The notes under the pieces were generated by a model. That model was given only the letters and a program-made list of their open reading frames with translations, ran no database searches and had not been told where the DNA came from. 64,000 nt of DNA from Siphonodentalium dalli (lineage: Eukaryota > Mollusca > Scaphopoda > Gadilida > Siphonodentaliidae): contig CP136062.1 of assembly GCA_032622095.1 (NCBI GenBank), positions 228,672,578 through 228,736,577 on the forward strand, in the 5' to 3' direction. The position numbers and the translations under genes are program-made. Of the stretch, positions 12,380 through 23,450 are shown piece by piece. Position 1 is the first letter of the stretch. Each line of letters begins with the position of its first letter.

Positions 12380-12831
12380 TGACCCGCCATATCAAATCCA
12401 GTCGGGATGTTTTTACCCTGTGCCAATGCATTCTCTTATATATGCGAGTCGACCATAGGTCGCCTCGCATATATAAGAGAATGCATTGGCCTAACAATGT
12501 TTTACAATTTTAATAATTTGTTCTTGTATTCTTTAACAATTTTATAATTTCACCCATACAGAACCCCAGACAAACATGAGCAGACGACACTCTTCTATCT
12601 GCTTCTATATATGTGTGGGGCTCCCTGCAGGGTAATGGATGTTTTTTTTCATTTTATGTCCTAAAAATTGTAAGAAACATTTATTTAAAAAACATGATAA
12701 AAAATTGTTAGGCCAATGCATTCTCTTATATATGCGAGGCGACCTATGGTCGACTCGCATATATAAGAGAATGCATTGGCACATGGTAAAAAAATCCCGA
12801 TTTCCGACTGGATTTGTTATGGCGGGTCACA
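12380..12831. mobile_element. family A DNA transposon, copy 1 (two 69-bp hairpins)
   Basis: The termini are inverted repeats of TGTGACCCGCCATATCAAAT plus 'ccagtcgg'; the left end has lost two bases. The flanking dinucleotide is TA. Hairpin H lies at 12422-12490 and its exact reverse complement at 12712-12780. They are separated by a T-rich spacer containing 'ttctttaacaattttata'. No transposase is present. The 68-codon frame at 12639 recurs in the other copies only because the DNA is copied. Confidence 0.93.
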
Positions 12832-12907
12832 TATATAATGTCTAATTTTATAACACATATACATATTAAATGACACATACAATATTATACACACACTTTG
12901 TGTTAGA

Positions 12908-13020
12908 TTATCGCCGATATTTGCGTCCCGGATCGAGATGTAAATATTTACAATTGGGCGCAGTTCCGACGATGTTTTTTATGGAGTGGTATGGTTGATT
13001 TTGAAATTGTGACGATGTTA
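12908..13020 (+). mobile_element. family H host repeat, left part (split by insertion)
   Basis: TTATCGCCGATATTTGCGTC, 'gagatgtaaatatttacaa' and 'gagtggta' match the uninterrupted copy at 51564. The copy is broken after TTA at 13018-13020 by the long element 13021-15117 and resumes at 15121. Confidence 0.8.
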
Positions 13021-15117
13021 AGCCCCTGTCACACTCAGGCCGGCGCTCTTATTGCGCTGCAAAAGTATCAAAGCGCCCACATAAACGCACTAAGGTCTCC
13101 AAGAACCGATTGGCGACGCAGTGGACACTGGCTACAACGGGCGAGGATCTCCATGGTCGCCCATAGGTGCCAGAGCGCCGCGCTTGTTTTATGCATGCAC
13201 AAAACAAGCGCAGAGGCTCGGCGTTCTGACCAGGACGTAGTACTGTCGCCGTGACAGCGCAAAGCAAAGCGCCAAGCGAGCGACGTGAGCGTTATGTGGA
13301 CGTAGCAAAAGCGCACATTAGCTTCTCGTGGTCGCAGCAAGGAATTAATCTTGTCTTTTGCTACTACAGTAAGCTTAATCAAATTCTCACTACGTGCCTT
13401 TCCCGCCCTTAAAATACGCTCAATGAGGCTCTGTCCAAAACTTTTTGCGCTCTTTCTACGCTGTCATGGGGTGTTATGGACTGGTTCCCGCTCATAGAAC
13501 GTCCGCATTGTGCTGCCACTGCGACTCTGGTGCTCGCTCTACGCCCAAGCGTTATACATGGCGTTCTTCCGGCGTTTACAGCAGGTTTACAGTACGATCC
13601 CACTTTGAAATGCGGTCTGCTCACACCAACTGTTGTATTGCGTGTGTCTTTGGTAGGTATCTGTTATGTCTGAATTATATATTTGTATTGTGTGTGTCAT
13701 CTGTTATGTCTGAATTATATAGTTGTATTGCGTGTGTCTTTGGTAGATATATGTTATGTCTGAATTATATAGTTGTATTGCGTGTGTCTTTGCGATCAGG
13801 CTGGCGTTTGATTTGAGTTGAAAAAGTATCAAAATACGAGTAACGCACAGTGGAAGCGCGGAAAATTGTCAGAAATTTTCAATCTGTTAAAACAAGGGAA
13901 CCAATGTCAGAAATGGTAACGCGCTCAAGATCATATATTATAAACCCAAGAATGTAATTGTAGAATATAAAATATATTGGTTTTGCGAATGACCAACTCA
14001 GAATTCCGTTAAATAACAATAACAACCAGCACCTAATTAACGAACCGGTGGCCGACTCGACCGATTCCGACCACAACCCCCAGTGGGCTGCAGAAATTTA
14101 TTTTATTTGTAATTGACATATAGTTTATCACAAACCAAAAATCAACATTAATCAACGTTGATTAACACAATAAACGAAAGTGAATTTCCCCAACTACATG
14201 CACCTTTTACGGGACTCGGCCTCCAGCTTGCAGTTTGACTTTTAATCATCCCAAAAATTCCCATTCTATAAATAAAACTAATAAAATACCCATTGATAAT
14301 GTCAGCCCGCACGCGAAACAAGAAACTCCCCCACCAGTTATACATGCGGCGCGCGTGACAAGCTATGCTCCTATCCCGCTTATCACGTTTTCGTCGCGCT
14401 CTTTGTACGACCCATTGCGTTCCTGCTTTGTCACGTCAATTCTCACGCTCTCACGCGCTCTCATTGCGTTTCCTCCACGCCGTAAACGCTCTTAATGCGT
14501 TCAAGTCGTTGTCGTTGCGTTGTTAGTACGCTTTGCGTTGTCATGGCGACGGTACTACGCCTGGTCAGAACGCCGAACCTCTGCGCTTGTTTTGTGCATG
14601 CACAAAACAAACGCGGCGCTCTGGCGCTCTGGGGCGATCACGGAGACCCTATCCCGTCCTAGCCAGTGTCCACTGCGTCACCAATACGTTCTTGGATACC
14701 TTACTGCGCTTTGCTTGCCGCTTTGATTATTTTTCAGCGCAATGCAAGCGCCGGCCTGATCGCAGCGGAGTGTGACAGTAGTTTAATCGGACAGCTAATC
14801 TATTGCGGAGTGTTGGGTATTTTCCCCACAACATAAAAACTGACTATGACTGGAGAACGCAGGAGGCGCTATCTATACTCTCCGCGCCAGCGCAGAGAAC
14901 GTTTTGCGAACTTATTGTGAACGTACTAGCATCACAATGACAGCGACTTGAACGCACTAAGAGCGTGAGACTTGACAAAGTAGGAACGCAATAGGAGCAT
15001 ACTTTGTTTTAAAAGTTTGACAATTTTCGACAGTTTTCGGCGCTCCTCCTGCGTGTTACTCATATGTTGGTACTTTTGCAGCGCAGTGAGAGCGCCGGCC
15101 TGAGTGTGACAGGGGTT
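13021..15117. mobile_element. 2.1-kb element with long, nested inverted repeats (foldback type)
   Basis: The ends read CCCCTGTCACACTCAGGCCG at left and its reverse complement at right. They are flanked by TTA at 13018-13020 and 15118-15120. Inside, 13021-13262 pairs with 14541-14785, including 'cagagcgccgcgcttgtttt' and 'gccagtgtccactgcgt'. Separately, 14380-14520 pairs with 14930-15010. The second right end at 14740-14785 suggests a composite of two elements. The CG content is higher than in the flanks. The frames of 60 to 123 codons show no transposase motif. A 3-bp TWA target duplication is known for PIF/Harbinger elements; applying that here is inference. Confidence 0.85.
13633..13792 (+). 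repeat. short tandem repeat of 40 to 50 bp, four starts
   Basis: TTGTATTGCGTGTGTCTTTG followed by 'ctgttatgtctgaattatat' starts at 13633, 13683, 13723 and 13773. It lies within the loop region of the long foldback element. Confidence 0.88.
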
Positions 15118-15120
15118 TTA

Positions 15121-15230
15121 GTAAGAATGCTACATTCCCCATATTGGCATAGGGCCTGAGTACTAACTTATAAATTTCACGCACCCAAACAAGTCTATAA
15201 TATGTCTTTAAGCGTGTATATGCGTGACCG
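15121..15230 (+). mobile_element. family H host repeat, right part
   Basis: GAATGCTACATTCCCC, 'ttggcatag', 'gcctga' and 'tactaact' continue the family H sequence exactly where the copy at 51679-51790 continues. This shows that 13021-15117 is an insertion. Confidence 0.8.
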
Positions 15231-15371
15231 GTGCAGTGTTCGGAAGACAACATCTATACTTTACTAAGTACTGCATTCAGTGCATGACATTTGTTGACAC
15301 TTCAATAATTAGCTTCAATAATCCATGGGACCGCATCCTATGGTTACGCCATCATGCCAGGTACATTTGTC

Positions 15372-15529
15372 CATGCTAACTTTTTCTTACACCAGGGAAT
15401 TGTCCATCAGCAATGGTGTGTGACAACATGACATGCAGGAAGAATTAGTTTAAGCTAACATGCTAACTTTTGCTTACATCAGGGGATTGCACGTCAAAAA
15501 CGACGGGTGAAGAATTAGTTTAAGCTAAT
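15372..15529 (+). repeat. 87-bp tandem duplication
   Basis: CATGCTAACTTTTTCTTACA begins at 15372 and its copy at 15459. Both units end GAAGAATTAGTTTAAGCTAA. Confidence 0.85.
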
Positions 15530-15840
15530 AATAAATGCTCTTGATTGCTCATTATTAATGCCTGTAAGTTACTTGAGGACAACGACCGTGACATTTATCT
15601 TGTCTTGTTACCTCTGTGTGCAAAGTTTCCCCACATACTGTCTGAGCTGATAATAAGCGCACTTTATTAATCATGTAATTTATCAGTCCCCCTTTAAGTA
15701 ATCAGAGGTCGATGGGTCATATCACATGACACTCCCCTGGCCATGTGACCAATTTGTACCAATTTTCCTACATATATTCTAAGCTGATAAGAAACGCTCT
15801 GTTTTGTTCATAAAATTACCCCCCCCCATCTAAGTCGTGT
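15530..15840 (+). repeat. degenerate tandem repeat, about three units
   Basis: AGCTRATAATAA or AGCTGATAAGAAACGCTCT starts near 15530, 15645 and 15779. Each is followed by 'cataaaatta' or 'catgtaattta' and a C-rich block. The units are 115 to 135 bp and badly diverged. Confidence 0.5.
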
Positions 15841-15847
15841 TGTCTGT

Positions 15848-16526
15848 GAACGATGCATATAACATAGTAATTATAATAAAATTTTATTTATGACTCATAA
15901 ATTAATTTTCATCATAACTACTATGTCGTGTGCATCGTTCATAGAACACACAAGTGTATGTTGCCCTGATCCATGACTCAAATTCATTCATTGTCTGCAT
16001 ATATGTGACCCGCCATATCAAATCCAGTCGGAAGTCGGGATTTTTTTTACCCTGTGCCAATGTATTCTCTTATATATGCGAGTCGACCATAGGTCGCCTC
16101 GCATATATAAGAGAATGCATTGGCCTAACAATTTTTTACAATTTTAATAATTTTTTCTTGTATTCTTTAACAATTTTATAAGTTCACCCATACAGAGCCC
16201 CAGACAAACACGAACAGATGACACTCTTCTATATGCTTCTATATATGTGTGGGGCTCCCTGCAGGGTAATGGATGTTTTTTATTTTATGTCCTAAAAATT
16301 GTCAGAAACATTTATTTAAAAAAAATGATAACAAATTGTTAGGCCAATGCATTCTCTTATATATGCGAGGCGACCAATGGTCGACTCGCATATATAAGAG
16401 AATGCATTGGCACAGGGTAAAAAAGTATCGACTTCCGACTGGATTTGATATGGCGGGTCACATATGTTGAGTATAAAAGGAGATGGTCCCATAAATGGCC
16501 GGATTTAGTGAATAGTACCCCTTTAA
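15848..16526. mobile_element. family G foldback MITE, copy 2, interrupted by a family A element
   Basis: The inner palindrome GAACGATGCATATAACATAG and its complement lies at 15848-15942. The right arm runs 'atccatgactcaaattcattc' to 'tgtctgcata', is cut by 16004-16462, and resumes 'tgttgagtataaaagg' to 'tacccctttaa'. Copy 3 at 32341 shows the uncut right arm. The outer left arm is missing. Confidence 0.85.
16004..16462. mobile_element. family A DNA transposon, copy 2, nested in a MITE
   Basis: 459 bp from TGTGACCCGCC to GGCGGGTCACA with TA on both sides. Hairpins lie at 16056-16124 and 16343-16411. It shares the spacer and the CCCTGCAGGGTAATGGATG block with copies 1 and 3. The host MITE sequence on both sides gives a clear empty site. 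Confidence 0.95.
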
Positions 16527-16537
16527 TTGCTGGTTGA

Positions 16538-16671
16538 CCCTTTAATTACTGGAGCTTCCTAATTTTTTTGCGAAAACCCTGTGCCAATGCATTATCTCCC
16601 TATATGGGAGATTCCCATCTACAAGATAATGTTTTCAATACTGCACCAGCGCAGCTCCCGTAATAAAAGTG
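16538..16671. mobile_element. family C short element
   Basis: The left end is CCCTTTAATTACTGGAGCTT. The right end, read on minus, is CACTTTTATTACGGGAGCTG followed by TTAA. Inside, 'aaccctgtgccaatgcatta' and a short degenerate stem 'ctccctatatgggag' replace the full hairpin. It lies just downstream of the MITE end. Confidence 0.65.
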
Positions 16672-16675
16672 TTAA

Positions 16676-17475
16676 GTAACATTTAAGTTTCCAAAGTTGC
16701 TATCTTCTAATCGACGACTCGTATTTCCTGTTATTTGATGATTTACACAGGTCCGTACATGCGGTGCGAGGTATATATGATGCCAATTCGATAAAATTAA
16801 CTGGCCTTACACAAATATGCCGGTAAAATCGGAGTTGGAATGCCAATGTTTATACTATACATCCTTCTCAATTATCTATCGCACACAGACGTGCAAAGAA
16901 TCGTGAAAGAAAACAAAATATTACTCTTGGAATCACTGTATCGTCTTCACATCACATCCGGATGCTTAAGTGGCATCACTATCTATCAGAATTTTTTTGG
17001 TGCAATGTGCAGGCATCGCAGCCTGGCGGTCGTTTATCCGCACCGAATGTAAAATTGGCTCCGTTTAGGCATCACGTCATGTTTGCACATACTTGCAAAT
17101 TAATGTGATTAATTAACAAATCCCATGTATCGTTAAGTATTAAACTCTTAATGTTAAGGCTATACTAATATAATCTGCATACTTCAATTTTACATACCAG
17201 TTAAGAAATAACGTTTACGTTGTTCTAAAACCCTTTTCAAAATTAAATCAAACACCAGCATCCTCCTTCTAAATTCTAAATTGTCTAAATTCTACTTTTA
17301 TCTTAAAATATAATGGGGGTGGGGGTACGATCTAATACTATTTATTCAAAATTCCACTAAGCCGCTCCGTGAATCCGTGATCCAGCTTCCATTTCAAAAG
17401 TGATGTCATGAGAACAAAGAACGAGTTGTCTGTGGTAAATTGGGACATTGGTCATAATAACGTTAATCGTCTTCT
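16676..17475. other. unassigned sequence
   Basis: One plus frame (16840-17052, 70 codons) shows no recognisable domain. Nothing else seen. Confidence 0.35.
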
Positions 17476-17479
17476 TTAA

Positions 17480-17937
17480 AGGTACTCAATCCGATCAGGC
17501 CCTCATAAATTACTATTTCTTTGGCTTCGGGGATAAAAAATAATTGATACGAGTCGAGGAACCTACCTATAAACGCCCAGAGTGATCAGATATAAATTTT
17601 TGAAGTTTTGTTATTTCTATTTTGTCTGGCCCAGACACACACCATCAAAAGGATGGTCTCAGTCAAATTTGCGTTATTAATACACTTGATTTTAGAGTTA
17701 TCCATCTTCGTCTGTTTGAATAAGGGCTTCTGTGGAAATTATTAGTACACATCTCGAGAAATTTACAAACTTAGGGGCAATTATTAGTACACATCTCGAG
17801 AAAATGACAAATTTCAAAAATCAATATCTAATAACTCTGAGCTTTGGTGGGTGGGTTCCTCGACTCGAATCAAATATTTTTTACCCCCAAAGCCAAAGAA
17901 ATAGTAATATAGGACCCTCTGATCGGATTGAGTACCT
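17480..17937. mobile_element. family E palindromic MITE, copy 1
   Basis: The ends AGGTACTCAATCCGATC and its complement are flanked by TTAA at 17476-17479 and 17938-17941. The arms carry 'atttctttggctt', 'gagtcgaggaacc' and their complements. An inner duplicated phrase, 'attattagtacacatctcgag', occurs twice around 17735-17805. No coding capacity. Confidence 0.9.
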
Positions 17938-17941
17938 TTAA

Positions 17942-18924
17942 TATGTACAGCAGGCATCCTCACCTGGCATCCTCACCTGGAAGACTTTATGATCGTTCAC
18001 TAAGTTGAGAAACTAAAAGCGGTTGGCCGGGCTAGATGTGATTTCGCTGACCATGTCGGATGTCTCACCGGGGGGGGGGGGGGTCGTTCCGTTTTGCAGA
18101 CACCTATTGTTTTCGGTAGGTTAGGGTAAAGGTGTGAATAATCCTCTTAATGACTACTTAGGCTCTTCCTAGTTGGTTTGATTGGATTCGTTTTTTTTTC
18201 TGCCCTTTTTATTATGAGAAAGAACGGAGGTTTGGGTTGAATTTATGACTGTATTTGTTATGAATAATATAAAATGCATGCAAATATTATAACACAAAAA
18301 CATGAGGTACAAACATTAACGAATTAGAAACTTATAAATGACAACAACATGTTCAGTGACAATATAACTTGGCGGGTTGGTCTCACTTTGGAGACATATT
18401 TACTTGGTCAGACAAACACTTACCTGTATAATATGGTCACCGTTAGCACATACCAAATAACTACTCTTGAAATTAAAATTATGCAGTTGTAACAGAAAGG
18501 TTTCGCTTCGCGCATTATATATATATATATATATATTGTCTTTAAAATGTTCCGTTATAACTCATTACCATAATATATAAACAAGTGCCATTGCTTACAA
18601 TTTAATCACATTAGTGGTAAAAAACATCTAGTGTTCACCAATATATTTCCTTAAAATTTATACATTCCTTGCTATCATCAGTTATCTCATGCTGGAAACA
18701 AAACGCTGCCGATTACGCATGAGTTGAATAGAATCGTCTTTCCATCATAGCATTATCAACAATGCTGATATCGTGCCAAACCCGATTGTAACTGTTTTCC
18801 GCGCACACGCGTGTTTATGGAAGAGTGTCCAACACTGCTTAAGGTTGTCGATAAACCACTTTAATTGTCAATTAATTGACAACCAAAATTGACAGCGTAT
18901 GACCTTTCACATACATAACTAATA
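17942..18924. other. unassigned stretch with simple repeats
   Basis: Contains 'caggcatcctcacctggcatcctcacctgg' as a short duplication near 17950, a G run near 18070 and an AT dinucleotide run at 18516-18536. No gene seen. Confidence 0.45.
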
Positions 18925-19383
18925 TGTGACCCGCCATATCAAATCCAGTCGTAAGTCGGGATTTTTTTTACCATGTGCCAATGTATTCTCTTATATATGA
19001 GAGTCGACCATAGGTCGCCTCGCATATATAAGTGAATGCATTGGCCTAACAATTTTTTACAATTTTAATAATTTTTTCTTGTATGCTTTAACAATTTTAT
19101 AATTTCCCCCATACAGAGCCCCAGGTAAACATGAGCAGACGACACTCTTCTATATGCTTCTATATATGTGTGGGGCTCACTGCAGGGTAATGGATGTTTT
19201 TTATTTTATGTCCTAAAAATTGTAAGAAACATTTATTTAAAAAACATGATAACAAATTGTTAGGCCAATGCATTCTCTTATATATGCGAGGCGACCTATG
19301 GTCGACTCGCATATATAAGAGAATGCATTGGCACAGGGTAACAAAATCCCGACTTACGACTGGATTTGATATGGCGGGTCACA
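18925..19383. mobile_element. family A DNA transposon, copy 3
   Basis: 459 bp, the same length as copy 2, with ends TGTGACCCGCC and GGCGGGTCACA and TA flanks. Hairpins lie at 18977-19045 and 19264-19332. Few differences from the other copies suggest fairly recent spread. Confidence 0.95.
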
Positions 19384-19881
19384 TATTATTTAGTTTCTTT
19401 AGTAGTATATGTCTGTCTAAATGTCAAAGTCCTTTCTAAAATCGCTAAAGACTGCTTATAGTGGTGTATTTTTAAAGTATTTTGAAATTATTATCTATAT
19501 AATTATGTTCATACCTTCAAATACCGTGTCTAGACCACAAGTTTTACTTGGCAGTATAACACTACCCACCATCGACCATTCAGCCATATGATAGACAAAG
19601 GATTCCTTAGTGTTAATCCTCATTAATATTTCATTGCATGTTAGAGAGTACACTATCGTGACTGCCTTAAAATGTGTTACCCACTAAGCTGTATCAACTA
19701 ATCAATTGGCAGATGCTAATACTATACATTTGATTATGATGTCGCCCAAAATGCATTTTTTTTTGCCATTTTCGAAAAACAAAATGGTCATTGACCAATT
19801 TGAACCATGCCAGCGTGAAACAAACAAAAGATTATTTCTTATAATTATACCTTGATAAATACCTCCAAATTACATTGCCAG
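19384..19881. other. unassigned sequence
   Basis: AT-rich, no gene or repeat recognised. Confidence 0.35.
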
Positions 19882-19885
19882 TTAA

Positions 19886-20323
19886 AGGTACTCAATCCGA
19901 TTCGATGGTCACCATATCATCAGATTTCAACAACAACAACAACAACAACAACAACAACGTTTTTAGAAATGCCGCTTCAGCTATCAGAATCGTTTAATGA
20001 TGCTAACCACTGCCAAATATATTATAAATTGCCCAAAACCGTGTTATCTATTAACATGTTGTTCGACAAAATTTGGCCTTATTATCAACAGAGAGCCTCT
20101 TGATTTCAGAATTATCCATCTTCATCCGCAATTTAGACCGTCGACTCGTCGAATGTTTACTGGGCCACTTATAATTTTCGATGGTAAAATATAATATATT
20201 TCAAAAATCGATATTTAATAACTCTGAGCTTTGACAGGTGGGTTCTTCGACTCGAATCAAATATATTTTACCCCCCAATCCAAATAAATGGTAATTGAGG
20301 GACGCTCCATCGGATTATGCATC
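19886..20323. mobile_element. family E palindromic MITE, copy 2 (diverged right end)
   Basis: Starts TTAAAGGTACTCAATCCGAT and carries a run of CAA triplets near 19929. The right half has 'actctgagctttgacagg' and 'gactcgaatcaaatatat'. The right terminus reads 'cggattatgcatcttta' where 'cggattgagtaccttta' is expected. Confidence 0.8.
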
Positions 20324-20422
20324 TTTATATGGACTGTTTTTTTTCATTGAATAATTGTCGTATTATCCATTATGATTCAAATGAATGAGATACTTGTATC
20401 ATAATAGATATCGATGTTTCTC

Positions 20423-20549
20423 CAGTTTACCAGCGTACCCACATGACATCACCCAGTTTACCAGCGTACGCACATGACATCAGTTTACCAGCGTACCCAC
20501 ATGACATCAGTTTACCAGCGTACCCACATGACATCAGTTTACCAGCGTA
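20423..20549 (+). repeat. 27-bp minisatellite (split by a transposon)
   Basis: The unit CAGTTTACCAGCGTACCCAC plus 'atgacat' is repeated about five times; the first unit is a little longer. The last unit is cut after CAGCGTA at 20549 and finishes as 'cccacgtgacat' at 21227. Confidence 0.92.
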
Positions 20550-21224
20550 CACTCTTATGACTAATGTGTAGGTTTTCTACACAAAATGTGTAGCCCTGCT
20601 ACACAATTATTATTCAATTTTGATCTTAAACATATTTGTGTAGTATATGTGTAGTTTCATATCCGTACACAAATTGTGTAACAATTTTTACACATAAATG
20701 GGTAAATTTTTACACATTTATACATAACTGTGTGTATAAAATCAACATATATCCCTTACACATTTTGTGTAGGTTCTTACACACACAGTTCGTAGACAAG
20801 AAATGCAAGTTCAGTAGTCCAACCTGTGGGTATAGTATTAAAGATATATGCAGATTTATATGTTAAAACGTTCATGGCGCATAGTGGTATGTAGTATTTT
20901 GTTCTGTACTGTGAGTTTTTGCTTTGAATGAACAAACCAGGGTCGAGGCGTGATTGCATAATATTAGTATTATTACAACAATCATAACAAGAGTCTAAGG
21001 GCAGTAATCGCCATGAAAGTTTTAACAAATAAATCCGCATATACTATTAATACTAAACCCACAAATTGGAATTCTGAACTTACATCCTTTTCTACGATCG
21101 CTGTAGATTGTATTCCAAAAACAATACTCAAACAATATGGCCGTCACGTACAGCAGACTGTGACGTATTAACCGGGTTTACACATTTGATGTGTAATCGT
21201 TTCTACACATTAGTTATAAGAGTG
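20550..21224. mobile_element. family D DNA element inserted in the minisatellite
   Basis: The left end CACTCTTATGACTAATGTGT and the right end, on minus, CACTCTTATAACTAATGTGT form the inverted termini. TA flanks both sides. The interior is full of short TGTGTAG and CTACACA words. The intact minisatellite units next door show the empty site. No transposase is seen. Confidence 0.9.
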
Positions 21225-21340
21225 TACCCACGTGACATCAGCAAATTAGTGCGTGTCCCAATTAATCTATTTTCATGTCTTGTGACGGCTCGGAAGTTAA
21301 TCATAGGCTAATTGGATGATTTATGCATTCTCTACCACGC

Positions 21341-21740
21341 GATCTGGATCACAGCCGAGAAAGGATTTGCGTGCCCGCCCGCAGGGCGGCACGAGGACGG
21401 TGTGGGCTCACCCGGAGGTCGCCCTTACGCCCTGTCTTGAGTCTTCTTGGTATTTTATCTTAACAGTCAGGCCGCGGATCGGGTGGAGAAGTCTTGAGGT
21501 CGGGATCAGTCAGCGTCGCAGGTGTCTTGAATCTTCACTTGGGCTTTGCCTTGTACTTTTACCTTGATCTATGCCTTGATCTTTGCCTTGATCTTCTTCT
21601 TTGCCTTGTCTCGGCATCTTGAAAAATACGGGACGATCCAGCGATGATGCTGGATTGCGCATTTTCAGTTGGTTGTCCACGCCCGGGACCTTCCAATGGG
21701 GGCATTGGATTGCGGGCTGCTAAGAGATCTGGATCACAGC
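21341..21740 (+). other. GC-rich block between 15-bp direct repeats
   Basis: GATCTGGATCACAGC occurs at 21341-21355 and exactly again at 21726-21740. Between them lies markedly GC-richer DNA starting 'cgagaaaggatttgcgtgcc', with a run of 'ccttgatctttg' repeats near 21560-21600. The layout fits a retroposon or processed insert with a 15-bp target duplication. No poly-A tail is visible and I do not recognise the source. An 83-codon frame at 21316 has no domain I know. Confidence 0.5.
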
Positions 21741-22116
21741 GATAGCCCTTGATATACTAAATGTATTCTCCCAGTAAGTTAAAGTCGTCATCAGAATAGT
21801 CTACTATTCATTTGGAGGGATGCTAAAGGTGATGCAAACAGACAACAGCTAAATAAAAGTGCAGACGGAACCCTAGTTATCGAGGGAAATAGTCGGTTGT
21901 TGAACTTATTATCCTAACATTTTACGGCTATGTTACGGCTATGTTAAAATCTGTATAAACGATATAAGCAGTTCTTCAATGATGAACGCTAGTCTTGGTC
22001 CCCCTGCATGTTATAATATATAATCATACCCTCTTTTAAAAAAAAAATGGGGGTATACGCTTTTGCACCTGTCTGAGTAGTGCTCGGATCTCAATGCTCC
22101 CATCGTCCTGTTCGGA
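21741..22116. other. unassigned sequence
   Basis: A short repeat 'ttacggctatgtt' occurs twice near 21930. No gene seen. Confidence 0.35.
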
Positions 22117-22425
22117 TTTTCCATTCTAGAGTTATTCATCTTTGTTTATCTGGACATGTTGGCTTTTTGATCCGTCCGATGTATATGAAGGTCTTAACTT
22201 GAAAAGTAGTCCTCGGTTCTCAATGAAATATTGTATGGATGTTCACTGCTATGATGATATTAAATAGCCGGTTTCACTGTTTTATTAAAATTTTCCATTC
22301 TAGAGTTATTCATCTTTGTTTATCTGGAAATATTGGCTTTTTGATCCGTCCGATGTCTGTGCAGGTCATAACTTGAACAATATTGCATGGATGTTCACTA
22401 CTGTGATGACATGTAATTTGTTACA
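22117..22425 (+). repeat. 174-bp tandem duplication
   Basis: TTTTCCATTCTAGAGTTATT starts at 22117 and again at 22291. Both are followed by 'ggctttttgatccgtccgatg' and 'atggatgttcact'. A detached trace, 'catgttggctttttgatccg', lies at about 24505. Confidence 0.9.
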
Positions 22426-23323
22426 CAACGAAGTGACCGGCGAAAGCGAAATTAGTTCAAGCGTACACACGTACACACGTATATAAGCTGCCAGGCGAAA
22501 CAACAGAATATAGCGAAATAATGAAACGAAGGTTTTGTTTGATTTTTTCGGTTGTTTCGCTGTTTCGTTGTTCAAAACATTATATGTGACCGGGGAGGAA
22601 AGTTGAGCAATCATGTGTTTACATATTTCCGTGTCCGCATGCAGTCATCGATAATCAAAAAAAGACCATTTGGAGACTGAGCATGACCTACAGTCAGAAA
22701 CATCTAACTTAATAAATCAGGCCCGATTATATTTTCTAACACTCTCTGTCCAAATTAATTCGTTTGAGCAACGCCAATCAGGCAGAAATCGGAATCTGAG
22801 ACCTTCACAAAATGACAATTACATTAATTGGACTGATGAGCACGTAACCATTTTTTCATTGAGCGGTTGCCGGATTGTCATTCTAGATATCTGATGAATA
22901 AGATACTTGTATCAGAATGGATATCGATTTTTATACCCGCTGGACATCAACAAAGTAGACCCAAAGAATATAATTCCATATCGCATTACGTCTCGGAAGT
23001 TAATTATAGACCCAATTAGTGGATCGAACCGATGGATATGAACCAAAGACGATAGCCGCGGATTTATTATTAGTATTAATTGGATAAGAAACAGTCGAGA
23101 ATTGTACATAAATCCGATTATATACATTTTACCATTTGTATGTGACGCGTATGTGCGACCTTATAATCTCCATATAACCTATATTTGTCCGCAGAAAATC
23201 ACTCTCAATTATTTATTAGAGAGGATGGGTAATTATGCACACATTAGAACCGATTTCAATGGTTTATGTCGAAGGAAACTTGGAACTATGTAAGCACCTG
23301 AAATAGATGACATCTGTTAGAAG
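22426..23323. other. unassigned sequence
   Basis: Frames of up to 82 codons on both strands show no recognisable protein. No repeats seen. Confidence 0.35.
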
Positions 23324-23327
23324 TTAA

Positions 23328-23450
23328 CGCTTTCGTGACTGGAACTTCCTGAAATTTTGGGAAAACCCTGTGCCAATATATTGTCTTATATATGCGAGTT
23401 TCCCCATTGGGAGCCTCACACATATAATATAATACATTGGCCTATCAATA
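23328..23450. mobile_element. family C element, right end lost
   Basis: TTAA at 23324-23327 is followed by CGCTTTCGTGACTGGAACTT and 'aaaccctgtgccaatatatt'. A diverged hairpin ends 'aatacattggcct'. The right terminus is not found. Confidence 0.6.

Noticed and set aside
12639-12845. Similar frames in all three family A copies (12639, 16273, 19194)
   Set aside because: They are similar because the element DNA is copied. They cross hairpin H', have no transposase motif and end at the TIR.
20423-21241. Telomere-like or centromere-like repeat role for the minisatellites
   Set aside because: No TTAGGG-type array was seen anywhere in the window and the minisatellites are short.
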